Notes: generated by a model from the sequence alone, not told the origin. A stretch of DNA of 64,000 nucleotides from Defluviitaleaceae bacterium (GCA_009786925.1 WRGY01000126.1:47702-111701); one strand, 5' to 3'. Counted from the stretch's first letter, positions 26,933-37,086 are shown. A program made the numbers and translations.

Positions 26933-28090
26933 GTGAATAAGCCCAAGCTCGTTCATATTTTTTATAACTCTGCCGGCAATGGCGGATTATATATAAAGCC
27001 CATATACGATGCCCTTTGCAATGACTATGTGCAAAAATGCTACGTAAATTATTATTATCCGAAGGCTTATGAAAACTTCGAAAGAACATTTTTCAAGTTT
27101 ACTGAAAGAAATGAGAACAATCCGTATATTCGATTGTTTTTTTTAGATATCCTGCGCAAAATTGCCAGATACATTGAATTAAAACTTGAAAATGCAAAAA
27201 TGATTAGGAGCATGGTTAAATTCGAGCCTGACATAGTAAATTATTCATTAATGAATATGCCTGATTCTATGGAGTTCATAAAACGGATAAAAAAGAGCCT
27301 CCCAAAAGCAACGATATTAGTAACGTGTCACGATGTTACTCCTTTTGAAAGCACAAAAGGAATTAATTATCAGTGTATATATAATTTATCGGATTTTTTA
27401 CTAACCCATACTCAAAATGCTATCGAAATCTTACAAAATGAATATAGTGTAGACAAAAATAAAATTATTTATCATCCATTTCCTTTAATTAATCTTCTCG
27501 AAATTAATAATATCAAAAATAAAATAATACCAAACAAAAGCCCCATATTCTTATTTATAGGAGCCATTCGTGAAGAAAAGGGAGTGCAGCATTTAGTAGA
27601 TGCGTGGGAATTATTGGGCGAAGATTTTAATGCCGAACTTGTAATTGCGGGATTTAGACCTAGCAACGTTTTTATAGATTTTACTAAAATAGAAAAACAC
27701 AAAAATGTGAATTTAAAAATAGCCTACTTGTCGGACGAAGATTACATTAACCTGGTTTCACAAGCAGACTACGTTGTTTTTCCGTATACAAAAGTTGGCA
27801 ATAGCGGAGTTTTATCAACTGCTGTTTCTTTAAGCAAAGTACCTATAGTGTCAAGGTTGCCTACCTTTACAGAGTCATTATACTATCAAGAGCATTTATG
27901 TTTTGAACCGGGAAATGTAAAAGACCTCGTAAACTGTCTCAGAAGAACACGCGATACTTTTACAGAAAGCTACGGTGAAGAACAACGTAAAATTGCAGAA
28001 TCATTTGATAAAGATAAAATGATTTTCTTTGAAGAAGTGTGTCGGGCGTATGCTATGGTTAAAGCTCCCTCCTATGATGTCTCGCCCTAA
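26933..28090 (+). CDS. Family 4 glycosyltransferase
   Basis: The product is about 385 residues from the GTG at 26933, which has AAAGGA 8 bases upstream; an ATG at 26909 overlapping the FkbM gene is in frame but has no such site. The C-terminal half has FLFIGAIREEKGVQHLVDAW and the loop FPYTKVGNSGVLSTAVSLSK, fitting a GT-B enzyme. It is the last gene of the plus-strand polysaccharide unit and overlaps the convergent CotH-like gene by 32 bases. Confidence 0.75.
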   Translation: MNKPKLVHIFYNSAGNGGLYIKPIYDALCNDYVQKCYVNYYYPKAYENFERTFFKFTERNENNPYIRLFFLDILRKIARYIELKLENAKMIRSMVKFEPDIVNYSLMNMPDSMEFIKRIKKSLPKATILVTCHDVTPFESTKGINYQCIYNLSDFLLTHTQNAIEILQNEYSVDKNKIIYHPFPLINLLEINNIKNKIIPNKSPIFLFIGAIREEKGVQHLVDAWELLGEDFNAELVIAGFRPSNVFIDFTKIEKHKNVNLKIAYLSDEDYINLVSQADYVVFPYTKVGNSGVLSTAVSLSKVPIVSRLPTFTESLYYQEHLCFEPGNVKDLVNCLRRTRDTFTESYGEEQRKIAESFDKDKMIFFEEVCRAYAMVKAPSYDVSP

Positions 28091-30290
28091 GTGTAAAAGT
28101 ATCCAAAATCCTTCCCGTTTCATCAGAAAGAAAAAAACGCCTGCCTTCACGCACATCAAAACCCATCCGCACCCTAAATAAATCACAACCGGGGATACTA
28201 CTTCTTCGGCCTGCTAATTCAAGTTTGCCTCCCGGAGGTACATTAGCAAATGGTAACTGCCATAAAAATAAATTTTTTTCACAGTCACTCAAGTATAATC
28301 CCCTTGTGTCAGCAATCCCATCGCTAATATTAACAAGCACCATACCATTTCCTCTTTCTGTTACATAGAGTTCATAAATAACTAACGGTGGTATTGCAGG
28401 GACAGTTACCAGCTCCAGCTTTACCACTCCATTTATTGCATCATTGCTTGATACTATAATATAGGGATAATAAATTCTTTCCCCATTTAATATCCAGTGG
28501 TCAAACTCTGTAAATTGCGCCAGTGATGGTCTGATAGGTACAGCCAAATGATTGAAATATTTGGAGGATACCCCATACTGAGTTCCGATATTTGCCCTTA
28601 TTGGCAAATATCCTCCCTTTTCGAAGACAGTCACTGTGTACATTTCCATGTTAAAGCCAAAGTACTGCGAAAGGTCATAAAAGAGATAGGCAGCTCTATT
28701 TATAACAAAATCATACATCTTCATACGATTGTTTTCCACAGCATCCATGCTTCTATTCCAACGCCCCGCCCAATAGTCAATTTCTCTCCATACATTATCA
28801 TTGAACAGCTCACTACTGATTTTTGCAACTGTGTCGTAATTTATTACATTAGCTGCAAGGTCACAAATCAACATGACAAATTCGTTTGCCATATCAGAAC
28901 GGGTCAGTATGTTTTTTAATAAAGGACTTGCCGGATTTTCATCATTAAACAAGCGCAGAAATGTATCTCTTCCGAAATCGTTTATACCTAAAGTTGCATC
29001 CAAATCCCACATGACAAATCTCCAACGCCCATCCAGTTCTGCTGCGCTATTAGGCACTTGTTCTCCCACATACCGCCAACGTCTTAAATTGTTGTGAGGC
29101 CAGTCTTGATTACCTAAAAACAATTGAATGGCATAATACAGCAACAAGTCATCAATACATACGATTGCATTAAGTTTTTCAAAAGTATCTTCATTGTCTA
29201 AATCTTTGTATGCGAAGCTCAATAGATACGCTAAGTCATATGCTACTTGTTCTGCATCCGTGTAAAACCTATATAAATTTGCACCATAAGTATCAAACCT
29301 TCTTGTTTGGGCATTAAAAATGCCTTGCAAATAGTGGTCGTCTATCCTTACATTAATCCACTGAAAGCCATAAAATTCTCCATTTATAAATGTAGTCGAT
29401 GCCCTAACAGGTGTAACCACTCTAAATCCCGCGTTTCTTGCCAACACAGACCCCATATAATTATTTAACACGCCATGAATCCAATTTGTGCCTGAGTTCC
29501 TAAGAATCAATCTGTCAAAACTGGTCAAAGGTATGCCATTAATCGTATACTCATCATTAAAAAAATCAAAATGGAAACTCCCTGATTCCGGTGAATATTC
29601 CCTTCTGGCTATGAGCCTTAAATTTTTTTGAGGTAAAGACCTTGATGTCGCCCCATGAACACGTAAACCTGCGGATTGGTTAATGAGACGTTCGCCATTA
29701 AGCGTAAACATTTCTATATATACCGGGCGTTCCGACTCCCTCCCCCTCATAAAAAAATTTGCAGGGTGCAACCACTCAATAAGCTCTACATCCGGGTTTT
29801 CCAGTATAAAATTTTCCCTTAATCTACCATCAACAAAAATGCCTATATCATGGTCAAAAAGGTATTCATTGTTTATTGAGAGCGAAAACACTAAAGTGCC
29901 AAATCGAGTATAGACATCTTCTCCAACAAAAAAACTGTGCGTAACCGGCGATGTTATTAAATCCTGATACACGGCAATAGCCCTCACCACCACAACATAT
30001 GTGTCTTCTTTAAGGCTAAATCTCAACGGCTCAATATATTTATTGTCGTATATTGTAGGCATTGACCCATCAGTTGTATAAAATATCATTGAATTAGGCT
30101 TAGATGATGTAATCTCTACGACAACATCGCAAATAAAAAAATGGCTAGTCTCAGAAAAGCTAACCCTAAAACCTGCATTGTTTTTTGAACCATACAAATA
30201 AGAAGTGCCTTCGGGCAAAACCGGTGCCACAGGATAAATATCAAGAACAATTAACGATACAAAAAAAAACTGCAAAAACAAATATTGCAA
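28059..30290 (-). CDS. Secreted CotH-kinase-like protein (likely frameshifted at its start)
   Basis: The 743-residue frame has a hydrophobic N-terminus, a chitobiase-C-like Ig domain (about 45-115, FYTTDGSMPT), a CotH-like domain (about 175-500, with GNQDWPHNN, RRWR and WRFVMWDLDATLG) and a C-terminal lamin-tail-like domain (about 645-743, LYLSD, VPPGGKLELA). CotH proteins are atypical kinases that phosphorylate spore-coat proteins; the DxD and Lys context is seen but activity is not shown. The frame only has a TTG start. A much better ATG with AGGAG lies at 30309 in another frame, divided from this one by a run of nine A (30261-30269). With eight, the two would join into a proper signal peptide. 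Confidence 0.78.
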   Translation of the reverse strand: MQYLFLQFFFVSLIVLDIYPVAPVLPEGTSYLYGSKNNAGFRVSFSETSHFFICDVVVEITSSKPNSMIFYTTDGSMPTIYDNKYIEPLRFSLKEDTYVVVVRAIAVYQDLITSPVTHSFFVGEDVYTRFGTLVFSLSINNEYLFDHDIGIFVDGRLRENFILENPDVELIEWLHPANFFMRGRESERPVYIEMFTLNGERLINQSAGLRVHGATSRSLPQKNLRLIARREYSPESGSFHFDFFNDEYTINGIPLTSFDRLILRNSGTNWIHGVLNNYMGSVLARNAGFRVVTPVRASTTFINGEFYGFQWINVRIDDHYLQGIFNAQTRRFDTYGANLYRFYTDAEQVAYDLAYLLSFAYKDLDNEDTFEKLNAIVCIDDLLLYYAIQLFLGNQDWPHNNLRRWRYVGEQVPNSAAELDGRWRFVMWDLDATLGINDFGRDTFLRLFNDENPASPLLKNILTRSDMANEFVMLICDLAANVINYDTVAKISSELFNDNVWREIDYWAGRWNRSMDAVENNRMKMYDFVINRAAYLFYDLSQYFGFNMEMYTVTVFEKGGYLPIRANIGTQYGVSSKYFNHLAVPIRPSLAQFTEFDHWILNGERIYYPYIIVSSNDAINGVVKLELVTVPAIPPLVIYELYVTERGNGMVLVNISDGIADTRGLYLSDCEKNLFLWQLPFANVPPGGKLELAGRRSSIPGCDLFRVRMGFDVREGRRFFLSDETGRILDTFTLRARHHRREL
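30261..30269 (-). other. Homopolymer at the start of the CotH-like gene
   Basis: A run of nine A on the plus strand (nine T in the gene). The upstream frame from the ATG at 30309 reads MVSRLVVAIFVFAVFF and then leaves frame here; removing one base joins it to the CotH frame. It is either a sequencing error or a slippage-prone switch. Confidence 0.6.
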
Positions 30291-30298
30291 CTACTAAC

Positions 30299-31519
30299 CT
30301 ACTGACCATTACTCTCCTGCTCCTGTAGTGCTATTATTTTATCAACATGGAATGATAATATAAACGTAATAAAAAAGATATTTACATTAATATCGTGAAT
30401 AAATGATGTTGCCAACGAGCCAACAAAAAACACAAAGATTGCGGCACCAAAAAATAAAGATATATTGTGGTTTTTGTGTATAGATAAAGTTTTCCGACAG
30501 CAAAGAACTATACATAAATATGAAATTAATGTTATTAAACCGCCCCTCATTATAAGCTCAAATATAATGTTATGTGCATGGAAAAGGCCTCCATCCATCA
30601 ATATCCAAGAGTCATCGCTCAACCCATACCCCAGCCACGGAGCATAGCGTATCCGCTCTAAAGTAATATCCCACAAATAGGTTCTTGTTGTCATAGTAAG
30701 AGACCGATTTAAAACCTGCTCAATCAAAAATGCAAAATGTTCTTGAGCTCTAAATATGGTTATTATAAAAAACAAAAAAACATTTACTAGCAAAAACACA
30801 TTAACATTCAACACTTTTTTAAATACTTTGTTGCGTCCAATCAACACAATGAATATGAATAAAACACCCATGACAACGCCCATAGCTGACCAAACCTGAA
30901 TTACAGATATAACAACGGCCACGCAAACTGTATACGCCCATGCCGACAAACGATTTTTTTTCACATGTGAATATACACAAGTTATTAAAGCAGTAAAGAT
31001 TAATATAACACTCATCGGATTTCTATTTCCTAAAAAATAAACTGCCCCATCCCAACCCCTATCTACCCCTCCGGACAAAATTATAATAGAAATGAAATTT
31101 ATTGTGAACAATAAACCAAGATAGCAATACAGCACCCTTAATAATCCTCGCAGATTAGTTGAAGCAAGTAGATTTATCAATAAGCAAATTCCCATAACCG
31201 TTGCGGCAAAAGTAAAATATCTAAAAAAATTACCGTTAAAACTACCATTATTGTATACAGTGGCAACAAAAAGACTGACTAAATACAACACTACAGAAAT
31301 AATAATTTTATTTATCTTCCCATACATATAATACAATACAAGTATTATTATTATTGAAATTAGCCTCCATGCATTAAATACTTCGATAACAGAAATCCTT
31401 AACCCTAAAACACTAACATGTGGAAGTTCACCCAAATAAGAAAGGCCATCCAGTATTGCGGGCCTTAAAAAAGGTATCAATAAAAAGAGTAAAAACCAAG
31501 GCTTTTTTAAAAGATTCAT
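30299..31519 (-). CDS. Wzy/O-antigen-ligase-type membrane protein
   Basis: The 406-residue product has about 10-12 membrane helices. Near the C-terminus, the segment with TRTYLWDITLERIRYAPW, then GYG and HAHNIIFELIMRGG, matches the Wzy_C/WaaL family, where the Arg, Trp and HN residues lie in an extracytoplasmic loop. It should polymerise or ligate lipid-linked repeat units outside the membrane. It follows the GT4 gene after 16 bases. Its stop overlaps the likely true start of the CotH-like gene. Confidence 0.8.
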   Translation of the reverse strand: MNLLKKPWFLLFLLIPFLRPAILDGLSYLGELPHVSVLGLRISVIEVFNAWRLISIIIILVLYYMYGKINKIIISVVLYLVSLFVATVYNNGSFNGNFFRYFTFAATVMGICLLINLLASTNLRGLLRVLYCYLGLLFTINFISIIILSGGVDRGWDGAVYFLGNRNPMSVILIFTALITCVYSHVKKNRLSAWAYTVCVAVVISVIQVWSAMGVVMGVLFIFIVLIGRNKVFKKVLNVNVFLLVNVFLFFIITIFRAQEHFAFLIEQVLNRSLTMTTRTYLWDITLERIRYAPWLGYGLSDDSWILMDGGLFHAHNIIFELIMRGGLITLISYLCIVLCCRKTLSIHKNHNISLFFGAAIFVFFVGSLATSFIHDINVNIFFITFILSFHVDKIIALQEQESNGQ

Positions 31520-31535
31520 ATATTTGTGTCCACTT

Positions 31536-32834
31536 CTACGAGTTTAATCGTTTGCGATTAAAAAATTTGTAAACATAACTTTCAAAATTTATTAATGGCT
31601 TTATCGGAATACGACACAAACGCATAAAACGTATTATAATCCTAACCCATTTAAGGTCACTTGTATAATTCCTTGTCGGTCTCATATAGACACTTTGCTT
31701 TTCTTGCAACACATCATCAAGTAATGATAACCATTGTTTTATTATCCTAGAAGGTGCAAATTCTCTTTCTGCAAATATTTTGCCGGCATGTCCCATACGC
31801 TGGTTTAGCTCCTGTTGTTTCAAAAGTCTTACAATTTTCTTGCGTAAGCCTTTTGCATTTTTTATTAAATATCCGGTTTTTTTATCAACGATGGTATCAA
31901 AAAAGCCATTTATTGATGATGCCACCACGGGAATCCCACAAGCACTCATTTCAACGGCACTTATACCAAACGTCTCATTTTTTCCTGATGGATTGACCAC
32001 TCCAACCATTGTTTTACTATAAATATCTATTTTTTCTGTAGCGGTTGTCGGTGCATTTTTACTAGAAAAATTTACTGACGGCATTAACTCTTCATTCTCC
32101 ATTAGATATGGAAGAAATAAATCCTCATAATCCTTGTCTGCAAGACCAAAACTGCCTGTTTTTGCATTGTTATTGTACAATTTTATACTACCAATTACGT
32201 TAAGCCTTGCATTTGGGACTTCTTTAACAATATCCTTCCATACCTTCGCTAAAACATGAAAACCCCTGTTAAACATCAATGCTCCCGTATATGTTACTAC
32301 AGGCTCAATCGGCCAATCTCTATTATCAAATTGAGTTCCATCAAACATATTATAAATAAATGTTGATTTTTTTATAATATCGTGGTCTATATATCTATCG
32401 TATTGCTCTTTTCCTACAAATACAAGCCGTTTTACTGCTACAGTATTTTGCAATAATTCAATTATGTCAGATAAAATATAGTTATGTGCCCACGCAATAC
32501 ATTTTATGCTTGTTGTACTTATGCCTTCCAACTCTTTTATGCTTAGGGCAGTGAATACAAAAACTTCAATTCCATCTTCTTCTGCTTTCTTTAATATTTC
32601 TGTAGATTCTTTTACAATAACGCTTCTAATCCCTTTTGGTAATAACTGCTCGTTGTAATGATAAAACGCTATGTTGAACTTTTCACTGTACTCCAGCAAT
32701 GCATTAGCAACCATCGCATAGCTATACTGTGTTCCTCCTACGCCATTACTTCCTTTATTCGGTGTTCTCAAATCAATGTTATTAAATCCTCTATCTTGAA
32801 AATAAAATCCTATTTCCGTAGTTCCTTCTTTCAT
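31536..32834 (-). CDS. Family 4 glycosyltransferase
   Basis: The product is 432 residues from the ATG at 32834 with an AAAGGTG site; a TTG ten codons earlier overlaps the ugd stop. The GT-B features are GSNGVGGTQYSYAMV in the N-terminal domain, VTYTGALMFNRGFHVLAKVW, and the GT4 signature NETFGISAVEMSACGIPVVAS, which contains the E-x7-E motif, followed by the loop TGYLIKNAKGL. The C-terminus is basic. It is in the minus-strand polysaccharide unit with ugd, so a glucuronic-acid donor is possible but not shown. Confidence 0.85.
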   Translation of the reverse strand: MKEGTTEIGFYFQDRGFNNIDLRTPNKGSNGVGGTQYSYAMVANALLEYSEKFNIAFYHYNEQLLPKGIRSVIVKESTEILKKAEEDGIEVFVFTALSIKELEGISTTSIKCIAWAHNYILSDIIELLQNTVAVKRLVFVGKEQYDRYIDHDIIKKSTFIYNMFDGTQFDNRDWPIEPVVTYTGALMFNRGFHVLAKVWKDIVKEVPNARLNVIGSIKLYNNNAKTGSFGLADKDYEDLFLPYLMENEELMPSVNFSSKNAPTTATEKIDIYSKTMVGVVNPSGKNETFGISAVEMSACGIPVVASSINGFFDTIVDKKTGYLIKNAKGLRKKIVRLLKQQELNQRMGHAGKIFAEREFAPSRIIKQWLSLLDDVLQEKQSVYMRPTRNYTSDLKWVRIIIRFMRLCRIPIKPLINFESYVYKFFNRKRLNS

Positions 32835-32860
32835 TAAATCACACACCTTTTTTGTTAATA

Positions 32861-34051
32861 TCAATCTGTTTGATATACGTCTCGAGTATATAGTTTTTCT
32901 ATTACATCATCTAATTCGTGATGATACCTGTTAGCAATTATAAGGTCGCATGATTTTTTAAATTCATTTAAGTCTTTATATATAGGAATATTTTCGTAAT
33001 CAGGCTCATCCGATGATGGTTCATAAATTATCATTGAAACACCTACATCTCGCAGTCTACGTATTATACCTTTAACAGAGCTTTGGCGAAAATTATCCGA
33101 GTCCGTTTTCATTGTTAGCCGATATACACCTACTACACCGGGAGATTTGCTTAAAATACGCTCAGCAATAAAATTTTTTCTAGTGTTATTAGCGTCTACT
33201 ATCGCAGAAATTACATCATTGGGAATGCCGTCATAGTTAGCACGCATTTGCTTCGTATCCTTAGGCAGACAGTACCCTCCATATCCAAAGCTTGGGTTTG
33301 CATAACCAACGCCGATACGAGGATCTAAACATACACCATCTATAATAGAGCGTGCATCTAATCCTGTGCTTTCTGCGTAGCTATCCAGCTCGTTAAAAAA
33401 GCTTATTCTCATGGCCAAATAGGTATTAGAAAATAGTTTTATAGCTTCCGCTTCTGTACGTCCTGTGATGATTATTGGGATTTCATTTTTTATTGCACTT
33501 TTCCTAATGATGCTTACAAATTCATCTGCTTTTTTATGAAAATAATTATTTTCTTTTGGCGCACCTACCACTATCCTTGACGGATATAAATTGTCATACA
33601 ATGCTCTTCCTTCTCGCAAAAATTCAGGAGAAAAAAGCAATACACTACCTGGATATTTCATGCTCAGCTTAGCTGTAAAGCCTACTGGAACTGTGCTTTT
33701 TATTATGATAGTAGAATCTGGATTAGACATAACGGCGGCATCAACACATAACTCAACAGATGAAGTGTCAAAAAAATTTGTTTTGGGGTTATAATCTGTC
33801 GGGGTAGAGATGATAATAAAGTCTGCATTTTCACATGCCTCATTCATGTTGGTTGTTGCCTCTAAATTTAGGTTTTTTGTTGCCAAATAATCAGATATTT
33901 CATTATCTAATATTGGCGAAAGCTTATTATTAATCATTTCAACCCTTGAGCTAGATATATCTACAGCGTAAACTTCATTTTCCTTTGCCAATAATACAGC
34001 ATTGGATAATCCAACATACCCTAACCCCACAACGGCTATTTTTCTTGACAT
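32861..34051 (-). CDS. ugd: UDP-glucose 6-dehydrogenase
   Basis: The 396-residue NAD-dependent enzyme oxidises UDP-glucose to UDP-glucuronate in two steps. It has the Rossmann motif VGLGYVG (8-14), STPTDY, KSTVPVG, SPEFLREG and the catalytic Cys261 in GYGGYCLPKDT. The length and single-domain order match the short E. coli-type enzyme. The family also contains GDP-mannose dehydrogenases; the Cys and PEFLREG context favours UDP-glucose. AAGGAAG lies 8 bases before the ATG. It implies an acidic sugar in the glycan. Confidence 0.92.
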   Translation of the reverse strand: MSRKIAVVGLGYVGLSNAVLLAKENEVYAVDISSSRVEMINNKLSPILDNEISDYLATKNLNLEATTNMNEACENADFIIISTPTDYNPKTNFFDTSSVELCVDAAVMSNPDSTIIIKSTVPVGFTAKLSMKYPGSVLLFSPEFLREGRALYDNLYPSRIVVGAPKENNYFHKKADEFVSIIRKSAIKNEIPIIITGRTEAEAIKLFSNTYLAMRISFFNELDSYAESTGLDARSIIDGVCLDPRIGVGYANPSFGYGGYCLPKDTKQMRANYDGIPNDVISAIVDANNTRKNFIAERILSKSPGVVGVYRLTMKTDSDNFRQSSVKGIIRRLRDVGVSMIIYEPSSDEPDYENIPIYKDLNEFKKSCDLIIANRYHHELDDVIEKLYTRDVYQTD

Positions 34052-34063
34052 TAAAACACTTCC

Positions 34064-35653
34064 TTATATCTTTTTAGTAAAGTTAATAGATGATAATCGG
34101 CTTTTTATCCCTGATAAAATAAAAAAAACTTCTTCTGTTTTCATTACGGCCATTAGAATAAAATATATAGCCACGCCTACGACCATTAGAACAATAAGTA
34201 TAGCGGCATCAGCTACGAATCCTTGGCGTGCGAACATATTGCGTAAGCCTTTATTAACAAACCAAATAGCTACACTCATTACGGTAGCCGAAGTAACTGC
34301 TTTTAGTAATACAATAATTATTTTTTTTCCACCAATACCATTAAGTTTTTTTCGTAAACTGTACATAAAGGGAGTTGTAGCCACTATAAACGCTATGCTC
34401 GTAGACAGAGCGAGTCCATTATGCCCCATAATCCTCACAAGTAAAAATTTAAACACTACGCTTATTATAAGAAATAAGATAGCATTTATCATGGGGGTCT
34501 TTGTGTCATTCATGGCATAAAAGGCACGGTCAACTACTGTCCTGTATCCTATGAAGATTAATCCTACTGAATAAAACATCAATGCTGACGCAGTCATATT
34601 AGTCGAGGTTTGGTCAAATGCTCCTCTTTCAAATAGCAACCTAACAATATGCTCGTTCAACACTACTGTTGCGAAAGTCACGGGAACCAATATGATTGTA
34701 ATTGAGTTAATACATTTATTTATCAAGCTTTTTATAGCGACAATGTCACCAACAACAAAATATTTTGATACCATTGTGTACATAACCATTATTATAGCAC
34801 CTACAAAGGTGGTCGTTACAAGCTCATTCATCCTTTGAGCATAATTGAGTGCCGCAATGCTCCCTTCGCCAAGTCCTGATGCCAACATTCGGTCAAATAT
34901 TATGTTAAACCTAATCAAAAATGTACTTACCAATAGAGGGAGCGCAAGTTTTAATGATTTTCTTAAATACCTGTCTTTAAAATCAATCTTAAATCTATAT
35001 CTATACCCGATACATAGTGAGTTGATAAATAACATCAATGATGATGCTGCCATACCAATTAAACTTGCATATGCAAGTCCAAGCACACCTATATATAGAC
35101 GTGAATATAGTAAAAACGCAATAATAACAACAACAGAATAAGGAATGGTAATAACTGATGTAATCAAAAAACGCTTGTTTGCATTTAAAAAATTTAATAG
35201 TATACTCATTGCTCCTAGAAATATTGCGATAAAAAACATTACTCTTGCAAGCTCAATAGCGATAAATATTGTTTCTTCATTATAAAAAAAACCTGGCGCA
35301 ACTATTGAAATAATTTGTCTCGAAAAAACAACACTTGACACCGAAACCACTAAACCAAGCAATAAAACAATATTTAAAATGTTATTGGTAAAATAGTTCC
35401 CCTTTTGCTCGCCGTCCTTTTCTAAGATACTGCTGTAGATTGGTATGAATGTCGTGCCAATAGAAGACACAATGCCTGCGAATATTATATCAGGAACTGA
35501 ATATACAACCTTATACGCATCTGCTATATTTGTAGTGCCTAATGCGCCAGCCATTATAACCTCACGCAAAAACCCAAAAATTTTAGCAGCCACACTCGCT
35601 ATCATTATATAAACAACTATTTTTGACGTTGAGGCACTCGACCCACTAATCAT
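34064..35653 (-). CDS. MurJ/MviN-family lipid-linked glycan flippase
   Basis: The 529-residue product has about 14 membrane helices. The N-terminus KIFGFLREVIMAGALGTTNIADAY fits the MurJ family closely. Within this polysaccharide locus there is no Wzx gene, so it probably flips the repeat unit, rather than being the housekeeping lipid II flippase. Charged residues of MurJ helices (Arg27, Asp36 region) are present. It overlaps the methyltransferase stop by four bases (ATGA), as expected for a tight operon. Confidence 0.85.
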   Translation of the reverse strand: MISGSSASTSKIVVYIMIASVAAKIFGFLREVIMAGALGTTNIADAYKVVYSVPDIIFAGIVSSIGTTFIPIYSSILEKDGEQKGNYFTNNILNIVLLLGLVVSVSSVVFSRQIISIVAPGFFYNEETIFIAIELARVMFFIAIFLGAMSILLNFLNANKRFLITSVITIPYSVVVIIAFLLYSRLYIGVLGLAYASLIGMAASSLMLFINSLCIGYRYRFKIDFKDRYLRKSLKLALPLLVSTFLIRFNIIFDRMLASGLGEGSIAALNYAQRMNELVTTTFVGAIIMVMYTMVSKYFVVGDIVAIKSLINKCINSITIILVPVTFATVVLNEHIVRLLFERGAFDQTSTNMTASALMFYSVGLIFIGYRTVVDRAFYAMNDTKTPMINAILFLIISVVFKFLLVRIMGHNGLALSTSIAFIVATTPFMYSLRKKLNGIGGKKIIIVLLKAVTSATVMSVAIWFVNKGLRNMFARQGFVADAAILIVLMVVGVAIYFILMAVMKTEEVFFILSGIKSRLSSINFTKKI

Positions 35654-36402
35654 TTGTCTTGTCCTTTTGTGGCAACTATATTAAACACATGCTCTCTCAA
35701 TATTATCCTAACAATCCTACTTGATATGTCATGGCTTTGACTGATACGAAAACCACTTTTACATAACAAGTATTTCCATTTCTTAATAGGTTGAAAACAT
35801 ACACCTACACCAGCCGACTTCGAGCCAAATTTTTTAAAAATCATAGCCAAAAACGGAGTTTTAATAATACTCGCCCTATATATTAAAAAGCTTGATAAAT
35901 TCTCGATTTTTGGAATGTTATAACTTATTTCAGAAACGCAAACTGTGCCACCATCGTTTAATATTGATTTAATTGAGTCCATCACAAATGATATACCGTT
36001 GATTGTTTTTCTATAAGAATCCTGTATTAAGTGATGAAAAACGTAGTTTGCAAAAACTAAATCAAAAGAATTTTTATCAAATAACGCATTTAGCTCAAAC
36101 GCTGAACCTTTAATAAAGCTAATTTCCGAAAATTTGCTCCATGATTCATGCTCTATAGTATCTATAGAAAATATTTCATACTCCACTTCAACTAAGTGTT
36201 GCGAAAGTGCCGCCGAAAAATGTCCACCACCACCACCAATGTCTAATATTTTAATCGGTCGTTTTTCTTCATTGCTTATTTTTGCATATGCGTCCAACAC
36301 GTCTTTATAACGTCCAACTCTTTCTTTAGCTGTATTAATCTCATACTCTAAGAACACCTCCTTTTGTGAATTATTTATATCCACCTTAGAATATTCATGC
36401 AT
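35650..36402 (-). CDS. Class I SAM methyltransferase
   Basis: The 250-residue product has motif I ILDIGGGGGHFSAAL (about 53-67), an acidic loop SIDT, and FDLVFANYVFHHLIQDS with the following DGGTVCVSEIS. It is a Methyltransf_11/25-type enzyme; the substrate is unknown. GAGGAT lies 9 bases before the ATG. It overlaps the MurJ-type gene, so it is likely to modify the glycan before or during export. Confidence 0.8.
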   Translation of the reverse strand: MHEYSKVDINNSQKEVFLEYEINTAKERVGRYKDVLDAYAKISNEEKRPIKILDIGGGGGHFSAALSQHLVEVEYEIFSIDTIEHESWSKFSEISFIKGSAFELNALFDKNSFDLVFANYVFHHLIQDSYRKTINGISFVMDSIKSILNDGGTVCVSEISYNIPKIENLSSFLIYRASIIKTPFLAMIFKKFGSKSAGVGVCFQPIKKWKYLLCKSGFRISQSHDISSRIVRIILREHVFNIVATKGQDK

Positions 36403-36417
36403 TTATATCCATCCTCG

Positions 36418-37086
36418 CTATTCTTTTGGTTTTAATATAAAATACATATGATATGGGACATCTTTACAACGATAATGTTTTTGTATGGTATACGTGTTTT
36501 TAAGCACTTGAACAACCATAGATTTTTTAACACCATTACCATCATTTATCTCCCAGTGATGCGAATCTTCAACCGTTTTCTTTCCAAATTTATAAAACGG
36601 AACAGCAATAGGGATAGTAAATCTTATTTTAGGTAATGAAACTTTTAAACACCCTGAAAACCCAAATATCGGCAAACTTAACACTACACCATGTTTGCAT
36701 AGTTTACTTATCTTTTGCAACACAGGTTCGAACTCGACAAAAGGCAAATGTTCAAGAACCTCGCAACACAAAATCACATCGTAAGGTTTTGTTACTATTT
36801 CATCTATCTTCCTAATGTCTCCACAATAAGTAGGCTTCATATCTTTAACTATGTCAAAGGTATCCACAGTAATGCCACCTTCGATAATACCACGCAATAT
36901 ACTAGGAACTATATTATCTCCTTGCCCAATCACAAGAACACTTTCTGGAGAGAAGTTTAGTGTTTCTAATATTTGATAAGTGTAGGAAGCAAATGCCCCT
37001 CCCCCCCAATGCTTTATTGATTTAATAATACCTAAATTGTAAATGTTAACACTTTCAGGTTGCAAAACCCCCATATCACAGCACAT
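36418..37086 (-). CDS. Class I SAM methyltransferase
   Basis: The 222-residue product has a weak motif I (VLVIGQGDNIVPSI), then the acidic TFDIV, and VILCCEVLEHLPF with GVVLSLPIFG. A second in-frame Met (residue 5) may be the real start. The C-terminal HHWEINDG block is often seen in methyltransferases of surface-glycan clusters. It lies 15 bases before the next methyltransferase, forming a pair within the minus-strand unit. Confidence 0.75.
   Translation of the reverse strand: MCCDMGVLQPESVNIYNLGIIKSIKHWGGGAFASYTYQILETLNFSPESVLVIGQGDNIVPSILRGIIEGGITVDTFDIVKDMKPTYCGDIRKIDEIVTKPYDVILCCEVLEHLPFVEFEPVLQKISKLCKHGVVLSLPIFGFSGCLKVSLPKIRFTIPIAVPFYKFGKKTVEDSHHWEINDGNGVKKSMVVQVLKNTYTIQKHYRCKDVPYHMYFILKPKE

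Noticed and set aside
34002..34520. Open frame of 172 codons on the plus strand opposite the MurJ-type gene
   Set aside because: It is antisense to conserved membrane helices and has no ribosome site or family match.
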